Below are positions 23,646 to 33,416 of a stretch of DNA of 64,000 nt, piece by piece. Position numbers and translations under genes: made by a program. This stretch comes from JAWSVE01 sp050789445 (GTDB lineage: Bacteria > Pseudomonadota > Gammaproteobacteria > Pseudomonadales > Cellvibrionaceae). The stretch is taken from NCBI GenBank assembly GCA_050789445.1, contig JAILXR010000001.1:1116001-1180000 (forward strand), given 5' to 3'. Within the stretch, counting starts at the first letter, position 1. Every line of letters begins with the position of its first letter. The notes beneath the pieces were generated by a model that was not told where the DNA came from, searched no databases, and saw only the letters and a list, made by a program, of their open reading frames with translations.

Positions 23646-24191
23646 TTTTTAACCCCATTTTTGACAACAGCTTTTTGGGCGTAATACTTCGCCAGAAGAC
23701 TACAACATTAAGCTGAAATCAGTTTTTCATTATTTCAGTCAAATTCGCATGAGTATGTGAACTCATCTGGGTTGTTACAACTTTGGATGCTTTTAGTAGC
23801 CACCTTTTTTAGAAGATTATCAATATCAAGTGCAATCTCTTCATTAAACAAAGAGATTTCACAAAGAACTCCTACAATATAAAACTCATATTGTAAGGGA
23901 AAGTTAACCTTGATTAAGTTTGTGAGTGAAATTGTACAAAAAATTAGCACCGATTGGAGGGAGTAAAAACATCAACAATTAGTGATATGTGCGCAATGTC
24001 ACACAAAAAGAAGAAATAGACGCCACTTTTTATTTACTCTCTTTATAAAAAAACAGCTCCTGATAACCGTTCGATATATTGAACACTTTGAGACTTTTCT
24101 TATCTTTCCTCAAAGAAACAAGCGCTGTTTGAGCTATCAAATAAAATGACATTATTTCAATTTGAGTGATATTTTGACCACAAATATGTAT
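23646..24191. other. Intergenic region upstream of gacA/uvrY
   Basis: About 546 AT-rich bases. A 71-codon frame at 23735-23950 (minus) has no ribosome-binding site or family and is not supported. I see no repeated GGA motifs of a Csr/Rsm-type RNA. It should carry the gacA promoter and the 3' end of the AlkB transcript. Confidence 0.4.
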
Positions 24192-24827
24192 TTAGGCACA
24201 GACTACTTGTCTAAATGTAAGATTGATTCGCGGCCCTATAATGGCATCCGCTTTAGGAATACTGTGTACCCAATGATTTTGAATATCGCCCAACATAAAA
24301 AGTAATGAACCTGGTGTGAGCATCAGCTCAACAGTCTTTGAATTTTGGGTATTAGGCTTAAGCAAAAAACGACGAGATGCACCGAGTGAAACAGACGCTA
24401 TCTGAGGAGCATCCCCTAGTTCCCGTTCATCATCAGCATGCCATGCAACACTGTCATTACCATCTCGATAGAGGTTTGCTAAAGCACTGTTAATTTCTAA
24501 TGAAAAGTCCGAATGAACTGATTTAAATGTCTCAAGCACGCGGTGTTTTAATGTATCCAGCGTTTCTGTAAAGGGTAAAGGATCGAAACTAATTCCTGAA
24601 TATGCATAACGCGTTTCTTTTTCACCATACCAAGCATTGAGACGGGGTACAGGTATTAGTTTACCCGCAATTTGAATTTCGGATTGCTGCCAACTTATTT
24701 CTTGCTTAAGCTGCTTAAAATAAAAATCTGCTTCTGAAATGGTTAGCCAGTTCGGAAACCACCACAGCTCTCCATTTTTAATCTCGATTTTTTCGCCGAC
24801 AGCTTGATCAAATAAAGAAGATTGCAT
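24192..24827 (-). CDS. AlkB-like Fe(II)/2-oxoglutarate dioxygenase
   Basis: A 211-residue protein of the AlkB superfamily, closest in pattern to the ALKBH2/3-type bacterial proteins. Metal ligands His130 and Asp132 lie in WHADDE and His188 in WVHSI; 2-oxoglutarate ligands Arg200 and Arg206 lie in GPRINLTFR. The nucleotide-lid region PRLNAWYG, with RYAYSG, is present. Such enzymes reverse N-alkyl damage on DNA or RNA bases by oxidative demethylation. It is monocistronic or loosely linked to murB, 42 bases away. Confidence 0.92.
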   Translation of the reverse strand: MQSSLFDQAVGEKIEIKNGELWWFPNWLTISEADFYFKQLKQEISWQQSEIQIAGKLIPVPRLNAWYGEKETRYAYSGISFDPLPFTETLDTLKHRVLETFKSVHSDFSLEINSALANLYRDGNDSVAWHADDERELGDAPQIASVSLGASRRFLLKPNTQNSKTVELMLTPGSLLFMLGDIQNHWVHSIPKADAIIGPRINLTFRQVVCA

Positions 24828-24869
24828 ATTGATGATTGAGATGCATTAAAGGATGGTAGATCAAAAAAA

Positions 24870-25901
24870 TCATGAGGAATAATTGGCAGGTTCGAACTCT
24901 AATACGACACCAAAACGCTGTAAAATATCAGTACGAATCTCTTCTGCAAAACGAACAATCTGCTCACCTGCCTTTCGCCCTTCATTCGTTAACACAAGCG
25001 CTTGATCTTCGTGAATACCAACCCCGTATTGATTAACACCTTTCCAACCTGCCTGTTCAAGTAGCCAGCCTGCTGCCAGCTTAACTTTACCGCGCTTAAG
25101 GGGAAAACTAACAACATCTGGATAATTTTTTTGGATTTCTCGAAAGATCGATGAGTCTACAATAGGGTTTTTAAAAAAGCTTCCTGCATTTGGAATGACA
25201 TCAGGATCAGGTAATTTACTACGGCGAATCTCACACACAATTTGACTCACTACTTGTGGTGTAATCTCATTAAGCTCTCTGTTTGCTATTGCATTCTTTA
25301 ATGTAGGATATTCAATAGTCACACAAGGCGTTTTCAATAACTTAAAAGTCACATGAGTAATAATATATTGATCTTTAAAGCGGTTTTTAAAAACACTGTC
25401 ACGATAACCAAACTCACAACTAGAATTCTGAAAAGTAACATCAACTAACGATCTTATTTCGACAGCAGTTAATTCGGTCATAAAATCTTTTAGTTCAACG
25501 CCGTATGCGCCAATATTTTGAATAGGCGCAGCACCAACGGTCCCAGGAATTAATGAAAGGTTTTCTATTCCCCAGTAATGAAAGTTTAAACAGTAATCAA
25601 TAAAATCTTGCCACTCTTCGCCGGCTCCAACCCTCACCCAGATGTTTTGTTCATCCTCTTCAATAAGTTCAAAGCCTTTAATCCCTATTTTAATCACTAA
25701 GCCTGGGAAAAAATCAGGCAAAATAACATTAGAGCCACCGCCAAGTACCAGTGTTTTTAAATCAAGTTCGGCAGCTAAAGAAATAGCCTGTTTTAATTCT
25801 TCTATTGAGGTGACTACTACAAAGTTCCCCGCGATAGCAGGAACGGCAAGCGTATTAAGCTCTTGTAAAGAATGGTTAGTAAATAGGTCGAGCTTTACCA
25901 T
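24870..25901 (-). CDS. murB: UDP-N-acetylenolpyruvoylglucosamine reductase
   Basis: A 343-residue type I MurB, like the E. coli enzyme in length. It reduces UDP-GlcNAc-enolpyruvate to UDP-MurNAc in the cytoplasm, using FAD and NADPH. The N-terminal FAD-binding part has LVLGGGSNVI and LIPGTVGAAPIQNIGAYG; GYRDSVFK is the loop typical of type I MurB, and NAGSFFKNP carries the catalytic Ser. The late Glu lies in the ALVLTNEG region. It is the last of a same-strand run with the phosphatase and kdsB. Confidence 0.96.
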   Translation of the reverse strand: MVKLDLFTNHSLQELNTLAVPAIAGNFVVVTSIEELKQAISLAAELDLKTLVLGGGSNVILPDFFPGLVIKIGIKGFELIEEDEQNIWVRVGAGEEWQDFIDYCLNFHYWGIENLSLIPGTVGAAPIQNIGAYGVELKDFMTELTAVEIRSLVDVTFQNSSCEFGYRDSVFKNRFKDQYIITHVTFKLLKTPCVTIEYPTLKNAIANRELNEITPQVVSQIVCEIRRSKLPDPDVIPNAGSFFKNPIVDSSIFREIQKNYPDVVSFPLKRGKVKLAAGWLLEQAGWKGVNQYGVGIHEDQALVLTNEGRKAGEQIVRFAEEIRTDILQRFGVVLEFEPANYSS

Positions 25902-26011
25902 AAAAATTTCTTCTAAATCAATTTCAAGCAGAATTGTATGCGCGCTTGAAAAATAAATGATTTGAAAATAACGATGAAGAACAACCTTTAAATATACGCT
26001 ATGAGAGACGC

Positions 26012-26485
26012 CTAGTTACAGTTATTTTTGATCTGTTCAAGTAAATTCGCTGATGCATTTTCTATCAATGTTAAAACCGTCACAAAACCATCATTTTCAC
26101 CATAATACGGATCAGGAACCTCCCTCAGAGGTTGATCTGGATGGTAATCTAAAATTAATTTTAACTCTCCTGAATAGTTCAGTGGAGATATACTACGAAG
26201 ATTATTTAGGTTGCTATTATCCATCGCCAAAATGTAATCATACTGCTGGAAATCTTCAGATGTTACCTGACGAGCTCGGAGATCAGAAATATCATAGCCA
26301 TTCTGCTTAGCCGCTTTTATCGCACGCTTATCTGGGCTTTTACCGATATGCCAATCACCAGTTCCAGCTGAATCAATAATGATGACATTTTCTAGATTTT
26401 CTTTACGAACAAGCTCTCGAAAAATGCCGTGAGCTGTTGGCGATCGGCAAATATTACCGAGACAAACAAATAGAACTTTGACCAT
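26012..26485 (-). CDS. Low-molecular-weight protein tyrosine phosphatase
   Basis: A 157-residue LMW-PTP. The phosphate-binding loop is CLGNICRS with catalytic Cys8 and Arg14; the general acid is Asp125 in VPDPYYG. In gammaproteobacteria, members are either Wzb-like regulators of exopolysaccharide kinases or general phosphatases. Here it lies between kdsB and murB, an arrangement common in this group, rather than in a polysaccharide cluster. Substrate unknown. Confidence 0.92.
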   Translation of the reverse strand: MVKVLFVCLGNICRSPTAHGIFRELVRKENLENVIIIDSAGTGDWHIGKSPDKRAIKAAKQNGYDISDLRARQVTSEDFQQYDYILAMDNSNLNNLRSISPLNYSGELKLILDYHPDQPLREVPDPYYGENDGFVTVLTLIENASANLLEQIKNNCN

Positions 26486-26517
26486 AATAAACTCTAAGTA
26501 CTGCTAGATTTTATAGA

Positions 26518-27282
26518 TTATTTAAATATTTTTTTTATTCGCTCTAAATCACTAACAGTATCAACTCCAGCGGGTACAGCCTCACAAGCTTCTTCAACAT
26601 GAATTTTTTTACCGTTATATAAAACGCGTAGCTGCTCTAGCTTTTCAATACCCTCTAATGGTGCCATCGGCCAATCAACAAACTGCCGCAACAAAGAAAC
26701 TCGATATCCATAGATTCCGATATGCCGAAAAGCATCACCGATTTTCGATTCAGGTTTAAAAGTGAGTCCGTCCATATCATCTCGAGGAAATGGGATCGGC
26801 GCACGACTAAAATAGATAGCCCTAGAATAATTATCCGCTACAACTTTCACCGCATTCGGATCTAACAATGTTTCTATATTTTTAATCTTTTCATACAAAG
26901 TAGACACGCTACATTCTGTATCTTTTGCCAAATTACTCGCCACTTGATTGATAACCGCTGGGGGGATTAACGGCTCATCTCCTTGCACATTAACAACAAT
27001 ATCTTCATCTTTAAGTTTTAATATATTGGACGCTTCTTCGAGACGGTCAGTGCCTGATTGATGATTCGGCGATGTTAACACAGCGTTTCCACCAAACTCA
27101 TGAACTGCATCCATTATTTTTTTATCATCCGCTGCGATCACTACTTGAGACGCAGCACTTTTCATCGCTCGCTCATAGACATGCTGAACCATTGGCTTAC
27201 CATCGATTGGCAATAAAATTTTCCCCGGTAATCTTGACGATGAATAGCGTGCAGGAATAACAACAACAAAACTGGATGACAT
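26518..27282 (-). CDS. kdsB: CMP-KDO synthetase
   Basis: A 254-residue 3-deoxy-manno-octulosonate cytidylyltransferase. It activates KDO with CTP for the lipid A inner core. The nucleotidyltransferase start VVIPARYSSSRLPGK is the signature; VVNVQGDEPLIPP provides the metal-binding region and FRHIGIYGYRVSLL the KDO-binding part. It lies between lpxK and the phosphatase on one strand, grouping lipopolysaccharide genes. Confidence 0.96.
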   Translation of the reverse strand: MSSSFVVVIPARYSSSRLPGKILLPIDGKPMVQHVYERAMKSAASQVVIAADDKKIMDAVHEFGGNAVLTSPNHQSGTDRLEEASNILKLKDEDIVVNVQGDEPLIPPAVINQVASNLAKDTECSVSTLYEKIKNIETLLDPNAVKVVADNYSRAIYFSRAPIPFPRDDMDGLTFKPESKIGDAFRHIGIYGYRVSLLRQFVDWPMAPLEGIEKLEQLRVLYNGKKIHVEEACEAVPAGVDTVSDLERIKKIFK

Positions 27283-27384
27283 AAGAATTTCCTAAAAACA
27301 TCTAATTATTTTAAAAACCATTAATATGATCCCTTCATTACCGGTAGATATTCTAATAAGGGTTCAATCAAAGTTCATTGGCAC

Positions 27385-28479
27385 CTATTTTTTAGTCCGA
27401 GACAGATGGCTCAAATTTTCTTGCAACTGACTTAAGAAAGATAAATCAAGTTCGGCTTTTACGGCTAAGTACCAATAATTATTTTTCGAATCCGAAATAA
27501 TGCCTCTAACCTTCACCGCGTCTTTTTCTGTCATGAGAATAGGCTTGTTATCGTCATCAAACCTGAAATCATCATTTATGTATTGATGATGATCAGGGAA
27601 CGAATGCGGTTGATAATTTATCCCAAGTGTATCGAGTGTAGAATAAAATCTTTTCGGATTACCAATCCCTGATACCGCATGAACATTTTCACCCGAAAAC
27701 AAATCACTACTGATCGATATTTTCCTATGACTAGCGTTTAAATGACACCAGTACTCAGGAATTATCTTCATAGCTGTAAACTTATTTTCAGCGGATAGCT
27801 GGCGACTATCTATATTACAAGGAATAACGCTACTTTGATTCGCGACAACAAAATCTACTCTCTTAAGGCGATTAGCCGTTTCCCTTAGTGGACCTGCCGG
27901 CAACACCAAACCATTTCCGAATCCTCGCGCGCCATCAACCACAACAATTTCGATATCTCTTGCTAACCGATAATGCTGTAAACCATCATCACTTAAAACA
28001 ATATTCACATCACAGGTTTCAATTATTTTTTTTGCTGCAGCGCAACGATTACGATCAATAACAACAGGGCACTGCGTCGCTATTGCGATCATCAGAGGCT
28101 CATCACCCGATTCTTCAACAGAAGATTCTTGATCCACAACAAAAGGGTAACAAGGAGCAGCGCTACCATAGCCTCTACTGATCACCCCTGGTCGGTAACC
28201 TTGTTTTTTTAGGTGCTCACACAAAGCAATAATCAAAGGCGTCTTTCCTGTTCCACCCACGGAAATATTTCCGACAACAATGATCGGAACAGAAAATTGA
28301 TTTTTTTTTACCAATGGACTTAATAAAAATAATCGACGAGCAGTAGTTAACAAATAAAACAATAAGGAGAGAGGTGATAACAACCACAACCACCAGCGTT
28401 TTTGATACCAAGCATCAATAAGACGATTGCTTGCCGATGAAGTGGAAGCCAAGTTTGAATTTGACTGAGAAGGATTCAA
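27385..28479 (-). CDS. lpxK: Tetraacyldisaccharide 4'-kinase
   Basis: A 364-residue inner-membrane-associated kinase that phosphorylates the lipid A precursor at the 4' position. An N-terminal membrane helix (about 30-48) is followed by the P-loop VGNISVGGTGKTP (69-81). SRGYGS, LSDDGLQHYRL and GDEPLMIA are conserved family blocks. The N-terminal 25 residues are Ser/Asn-rich and longer than usual, so the true start may be internal. It precedes kdsB; msbA, often found between exbD and lpxK, is not here. Confidence 0.95.
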   Translation of the reverse strand: MNPSQSNSNLASTSSASNRLIDAWYQKRWWLWLLSPLSLLFYLLTTARRLFLLSPLVKKNQFSVPIIVVGNISVGGTGKTPLIIALCEHLKKQGYRPGVISRGYGSAAPCYPFVVDQESSVEESGDEPLMIAIATQCPVVIDRNRCAAAKKIIETCDVNIVLSDDGLQHYRLARDIEIVVVDGARGFGNGLVLPAGPLRETANRLKRVDFVVANQSSVIPCNIDSRQLSAENKFTAMKIIPEYWCHLNASHRKISISSDLFSGENVHAVSGIGNPKRFYSTLDTLGINYQPHSFPDHHQYINDDFRFDDDNKPILMTEKDAVKVRGIISDSKNNYWYLAVKAELDLSFLSQLQENLSHLSRTKK

Positions 28480-28556
28480 AGAATTTATTTAGCCTCGGTT
28501 TTTTACGTGCTGTAAATAATCAACAAAAAATAGTAGGCAATATTCAACCAGAAAAA

Positions 28557-28991
28557 TTAAGAGCCTTCACTACCTTCAGACACAGGGCTTTTCGTTGTGA
28601 TACTGAGTTTAGCAAAACCTAACTGCCCTGCTGCATCCATTGCGGTTACGACAGCTTGATGCGGTGTATTGGCATCTGCAGTGATAATTAATGGCAATTC
28701 ATTATCGCCATCTGAAACTTTTTCAATGGCAGAGCGTAATGTCATTAGTTTTTTATTGGCAAGACTCTGACCATTAACGGCGTAACTACCATCAGCATTT
28801 ATTAAAACATCAATTTGTTCTTTTTTATCAGGAACAGGCTCGCCAGAAGCTTCGGGCAAATTGATATCGAGATGAGTTTCTTTTGTAAATGTGGTCGACA
28901 CCATAAAAAATATCAGCAACAAGAAAACAACATCGATTAACGGTGTTAAATTAACCTCTTCTTCTTTGCGATTTTGACGATGAAATTTCAA
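28557..28991 (-). CDS. exbD: ExbD/TolR-family biopolymer transport protein
   Basis: A 144-residue protein with one N-terminal membrane helix (LTPLIDVVFLLLIFFMVSTTF) carrying the conserved Asp that conducts protons, then a periplasmic domain (residues 45-140). With ExbB it forms a proton-driven motor that energises an outer-membrane transporter through a TonB-like protein. No tonB is adjacent. The exbB-exbD-lpxK-kdsB order is common in gammaproteobacteria. Confidence 0.93.
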   Translation of the reverse strand: MKFHRQNRKEEEVNLTPLIDVVFLLLIFFMVSTTFTKETHLDINLPEASGEPVPDKKEQIDVLINADGSYAVNGQSLANKKLMTLRSAIEKVSDGDNELPLIITADANTPHQAVVTAMDAAGQLGFAKLSITTKSPVSEGSEGS

Positions 28992-29064
28992 GCGTTTATC
29001 TCTCTTACACTTTTATTTAACAACAAGTTGAAACTTTATGAATATTTTTTTAAGGAAAATTTCA

Positions 29065-29691
29065 TTAACTCGTTTTAACATCTACACGACGATCACTATG
29101 TAGTGCATCGACTAGTTTCACCGCTTCTTGCTCCATAAAGACAACTAACCCATCAACACGTCTCTGAAAATAACGGTGAAGAATCATTGCTGGAATCGCA
29201 ACACACAGCCCCGCTGCGGTGGTAATTAATGCTTGGCTGATACCACCTGCTAACACACCCGCATTGCCCGTGCCTTGAAGCATGATTTCATTAAACACTT
29301 GAATCATGCCAATAACTGTACCGAGTAAACCAAGTAATGGCGCAACTGCTGCAATTGTGGCCATAGCACTTAAATATCTTTCCATATCATGGATAACTTG
29401 ATTAGCAGCTTCTTCGATGCTGTCTTTCATCACATCACGGCCACTACGAGAATTACTTAATCCAGCAGCAAGGATCTGACCTAATTGAGACGATTGTTTC
29501 AACTCTTTAATTTTACTGGCATCCAACTGATTATTTTTTATCCAGCCCCAGACCTGCGCTAACAACTGGCGCGGTGCAATCTTAGTCGGGTTAAGCGTCC
29601 AATAACGCTCTGCACTTATCGCTAACACCGCGATAGAACATAGGATGATGGGGATCATCAACCAACCGCCCGCCAAAATAATTTCTAACAC
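29065..29691 (-). CDS. exbB: ExbB/TolQ/MotA-family proton channel protein
   Basis: A 208-residue protein with three membrane segments. The first is WLMIPIILCSIAVLAISAERYW; the second and third flank the conserved stretch MATIAAVAPLLGLLGTVIGMI and ALITTAAGLCVAIPAMIL. These last two form the ion pathway with ExbD. It is upstream of exbD by 73 bases and in the same direction. Confidence 0.94.
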   Translation of the reverse strand: MLEIILAGGWLMIPIILCSIAVLAISAERYWTLNPTKIAPRQLLAQVWGWIKNNQLDASKIKELKQSSQLGQILAAGLSNSRSGRDVMKDSIEEAANQVIHDMERYLSAMATIAAVAPLLGLLGTVIGMIQVFNEIMLQGTGNAGVLAGGISQALITTAAGLCVAIPAMILHRYFQRRVDGLVVFMEQEAVKLVDALHSDRRVDVKTS

Positions 29692-29972
29692 ATGTATCTC
29701 CTAACTTATTCAAAGAGCATTTCTAGACAATATGTATAATCTTCTCCGATCATTCTTTGACCATAAATTCAGGTTGATCGTGCAAAGGGGTTACTTATCC
29801 AGATTCATTATTTATTTGATTGAGCACTTTACCATAATTATATGCAAAGCTAACAACCACTAGTGTTAGCATTTTAGCTGTAAATCTACACAGCGCACAT
29901 TCTTAACTGTTTTTGGCTATTATCCACGCCAGCCATAGAATGTCAGGCTAGACGATTAAAGAATGCCTAGGA
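29692..29972. other. Intergenic region between exbB and comEC
   Basis: About 280 bases, AT-rich, no gene or clear terminator seen. It should hold the exbB promoter on the minus strand. Confidence 0.4.
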
Positions 29973-32621
29973 TCAATCATCGCCAAACCAATATCGCTGA
30001 TGATCTTTTCGCCATTGCTTCGACGTAACAACACCATTAATCTCAAAACGAAACTGTAATTGCCCCATTTCACCCGTATTAAACATATCGCTTTTGATCC
30101 GACTATAACGCTGAACCACTTTCGGGTGCGGGTGGCCGTATCGACTATTATAACCAGCGCTAAACACAACGATATTGGGCTTTAGATAATTAACAAAGCC
30201 TGCAGTAGAAGAAGTTTGGCTTCCGTGATGAGGGGCAATTAATAACGAGATATCTGAAGGCAGTTGCTTATCGCGTAATAACGCTTGCTCAACCGACCTT
30301 TCAACATCCCCAGGAATCAGGATATGTTGATCTTCAAATGAAATCATCAAGACGCAAGATTGATTATTTTTATCTTTTTTATTAAATAAGCCTTTAGGCT
30401 CCAGCAGATAAAAATCGATATCATCCCACTGCCAATGGAGGTCTTTATCGCAAACAAAATTTTCCTGACGCTTATTATTAATAAAACTCTTAGTAGAAAA
30501 TAAAGTCGCTTCTTCACCATAAATAAATTGCTTTACTTTCAACTTAGATTTTAAAAGCGAAATCATACCACCGGCATGATCATTATCGTTGTGGCTTACA
30601 ATCAAAGTGTCAACTGTATCGATTGACTGTGAATCTAGAAACGGGAGTATTATCGATTGCCCCGCATTAAATCCATCACTGTTACCTGGTCCTGTATCAT
30701 AGAGTAATGTTTTATTTTTAGTCTGAACAACAACGGCCAAGCCCTGCCCTACATCAAGGACACTCACTATTAATAATGAGTTATCAAAAAAATAATCATG
30801 CATAAAAGATATTTGAGAAAATGGACGAGAGAAAAACAACGGCACTACTAAAAACAAACCAAGCCACTTAAAAGGAATTCCTTTTGGAGCCAAGAGTAAA
30901 ATCACCCCAAATATGGCTAATAGGAGATATAAAATCAACACTAGACCTTTAGGCGATTTGAATTTAGATGATATTTCTTGATTGTATATAAAATTAAAAT
31001 TCTCTGGCGATACGAAAGATCTCAACCATAATAAAAAATCTGTACAGATAGCCATGTTAGCATCAGCTATCGACACCAAGAAAAATGAAACAGTGTTCAC
31101 CACCTCCCCAATAAAAACAAAAGACCCACACAACAGCGACATTAAGTGAAAAAACATCGCTAGCAGTAAAGGAATAACAACGGTAAAAGAAACCCAAGGA
31201 ATTGCAAAAAAATTAGCGATAGGTGACAAATAACTCGATGATTGATTTAACAAGAACAGCGGTAAAAATAGCCCTATAAAAACCACCCACTGAGAACGAT
31301 TTAACTGACTTACCCACTTAAAAAAACCATGATACGCTTTTGACACAACACCCATTACATCTATTTTTTTTGAGACATTACTCGAACGTTCGGTTACATT
31401 TTTATCCGCGCTAAGCGACTTATGCTTAGAGAACTCAGAACGATAACTAAATGCATAAAGTAAACTACCGACCGCAGAGAACGACAACCAAAATCCAAGC
31501 TCGTAACCCGCCAAAGGATCTAGCGTAACCACGATTAACAACGCCCAAAGAAACGGTAAAAAAGAACCCACTCTTCGATGAATGACTAATGCGATATTTG
31601 CAACCACTACCATAATCAGAGCCCGCTGTGTGGGTAAAGCAAAACCAGCGAGAGCTGCATAACAAACAGCAAAGAGCACAGAAAATAGAGTCGGGAAATA
31701 ATAAATGATTCGTGTAAAAGAAAAACGTAAAGACAATAATGCTCGAATTAAGATGCCAAACCAAAAACCGAATGTAGCAATTAACCCAATATGCAATCCT
31801 GAAATCGCCATTAAATGACTCGTTCCTGTAGATCTCAGTAAGTCCCATTGTTTTTGAGAAATAAAAGAATTATCGCCAATAGCTAAAGCCGTGAGTAACT
31901 GACTGCTTTCATTCTCATACAATATATTTCTCAGCCAATCTCTTATTAATTCGCGAATTTGATTCGTTGAATATTCGAGCGTCGATCCAATAAAAATATT
32001 ATATGACGACTTTTTCACATAACCGGTTGCCCCAATTCCCTGACTTAACAGCCAACGCTGATAATCAAATCCACCTTCATTCACAGACCCTCTTGGTCGC
32101 TTTAGTTTTATTTTCAAACGCCATCGATCGCCCACTGACATTTGTTCTCCGCCATACCAAGACAGCAACAATGTTTTAGGTAAAATATGATTATCAATCT
32201 TTTCTCTAAGAGATTTTTTTGCTGCTATATCTTTTGATAAACCCTCACCGACTAGAACTTCATCGAGAGAAAATAAAAAACGCTGGTATCGAACTTTATC
32301 CTCTGGCAAGTCACTCACTATGCCTTCGACCAAAAAATCCTGCCCTTCTAATTCGTGATCAAGCTGCTGGCCAACAATGATATGGCCACAATAAACACCC
32401 CAAAAAATACCGATAAAGCAAAACCCTAAAAACCGAATCTTTTTAAGCCATTGTATTCGAGGATAAAATTTTGACGATAGATAGCAAGAGAAGAAAAAGA
32501 ATAGAAATGAACTACACAAAGGAACAATAAAAGACAAGTGATACGGCAGGTGGATATTCGGAAACATGCTGACAGAAAGTATTCCGATAACAGTACAAAG
32601 TATAGCAATGGGTAAACTCAT
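29973..32621 (-). CDS. comEC: DNA internalization competence protein ComEC/Rec2
   Basis: An 882-residue polytopic protein that forms the inner-membrane channel for DNA uptake. The N-terminal soluble OB-like region (about 80-210) contains DFLVEGIVSDLPED. The competence membrane domain (about 215-580) starts with AMAIGDNSFI-like LTALAIGDNSFI and STSHLMAISGLHIGL. The C-terminal metallo-beta-lactamase-like domain (about 625-860) has LIVSHNDNDHAGG, the metal site, and APHHGSQTSS. The length is slightly above the E. coli homologue. Its presence suggests potential for natural transformation. Confidence 0.95.
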   Translation of the reverse strand: MSLPIAILCTVIGILSVSMFPNIHLPYHLSFIVPLCSSFLFFFFSCYLSSKFYPRIQWLKKIRFLGFCFIGIFWGVYCGHIIVGQQLDHELEGQDFLVEGIVSDLPEDKVRYQRFLFSLDEVLVGEGLSKDIAAKKSLREKIDNHILPKTLLLSWYGGEQMSVGDRWRLKIKLKRPRGSVNEGGFDYQRWLLSQGIGATGYVKKSSYNIFIGSTLEYSTNQIRELIRDWLRNILYENESSQLLTALAIGDNSFISQKQWDLLRSTGTSHLMAISGLHIGLIATFGFWFGILIRALLSLRFSFTRIIYYFPTLFSVLFAVCYAALAGFALPTQRALIMVVVANIALVIHRRVGSFLPFLWALLIVVTLDPLAGYELGFWLSFSAVGSLLYAFSYRSEFSKHKSLSADKNVTERSSNVSKKIDVMGVVSKAYHGFFKWVSQLNRSQWVVFIGLFLPLFLLNQSSSYLSPIANFFAIPWVSFTVVIPLLLAMFFHLMSLLCGSFVFIGEVVNTVSFFLVSIADANMAICTDFLLWLRSFVSPENFNFIYNQEISSKFKSPKGLVLILYLLLAIFGVILLLAPKGIPFKWLGLFLVVPLFFSRPFSQISFMHDYFFDNSLLIVSVLDVGQGLAVVVQTKNKTLLYDTGPGNSDGFNAGQSIILPFLDSQSIDTVDTLIVSHNDNDHAGGMISLLKSKLKVKQFIYGEEATLFSTKSFINNKRQENFVCDKDLHWQWDDIDFYLLEPKGLFNKKDKNNQSCVLMISFEDQHILIPGDVERSVEQALLRDKQLPSDISLLIAPHHGSQTSSTAGFVNYLKPNIVVFSAGYNSRYGHPHPKVVQRYSRIKSDMFNTGEMGQLQFRFEINGVVTSKQWRKDHQRYWFGDD

Positions 32622-33018
32622 TATTGTCCATCCTTGGGCAATGTATGAATACGATTAAACGTCAATATTAAAGAAAGAAGAACCCGCTAAACTATTATTA
32701 ATCTGTCAGTTTTTTTCATTTAAGTATGTAAGCATTTGACAGTAGCATTACTTTACAAGGCTCAAACAGTAAATCGATACGTTCAAAAAGTGCAGCATAA
32801 AACCGAATCATCCATTGTTGGAGCTTCTTATTTGAATGTAAAGCTCTAACCTTCTAGCATAAAGTACGGATTTTAACGCACTATCTAAAATAGTTATTAC
32901 ACTTAATTCCCTCCTTATGGCAATATCTTTGAACCTTTTTGGCTAAGATACGACTCATCAGAAAAGTCATGAATAATAATCACATTCATCCGCAGCGCCT
33001 AGATACAAGGACTAAATT
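32622..33018. other. Intergenic region before the deiminase unit
   Basis: Nearly 400 AT-rich bases between divergent comEC and the 33019 gene. TTGACA occurs near 32735 but no convincing -10 follows at standard spacing. The promoters of both units should lie here. Confidence 0.35.
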
Positions 33019-33402
33019 ATGAAATCACACTCGATCAAACTAGCTCTAGCAGTTGCCACTGCCGCTTTTGTATCTGTAAACGTTAACGCGACAGAATCTG
33101 TCAGTAAGATATCAACAAAGGATCGCTCTAAAGTACGAGTAAGCAAAAATCAAAAAAATAAAAATACTGGAGGACGTGTCGGAGCCAGATCAGGCAAGCG
33201 CGTCAATATACAAACAAAAAATAACGCTGCTGGGAGAGTAGGCGTTAGAGCCAGTCAGCGAGTTGGCGCTAGAGTAATGGAAGATGCTAAATTAAAAAAA
33301 CAACTTAACCTTAAACTCGATTCTAAAATGGTAAATCCAAACTTACAAAAGACGACAACATTAAACAAAGATGCTGCCAAAAAGCTGAACACCCAAAAAT
33401 AG
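33019..33402 (+). CDS. Exported small basic protein with RVGxR repeats
   Basis: A 127-residue protein with a Sec signal peptide (residues 1-24, predicted cleavage after VNA). The mature protein is highly basic (Lys, Arg, Asn, Gln rich) and almost without aromatic residues. Residues 51-86 hold an arginine-repeat block: GGRVGARSGKRVN and then AGRVGVRASQRVGARV. The tail is Lys- and Thr-rich. No family is recognised. AAGGACT before ATG is a ribosome-binding site. The deiminase-fold gene follows after 14 bases, so the two are an operon. I infer that this protein may be the deiminase's substrate or functional partner. Confidence 0.8.
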   Translation: MKSHSIKLALAVATAAFVSVNVNATESVSKISTKDRSKVRVSKNQKNKNTGGRVGARSGKRVNIQTKNNAAGRVGVRASQRVGARVMEDAKLKKQLNLKLDSKMVNPNLQKTTTLNKDAAKKLNTQK

Positions 33403-33416
33403 GACACTGTACTTCT

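Noticed and set aside
23735..23950. Minus-strand 71-codon frame upstream of gacA/uvrY
   Set aside because: No SD sequence, AT-driven composition, no recognisable domain.
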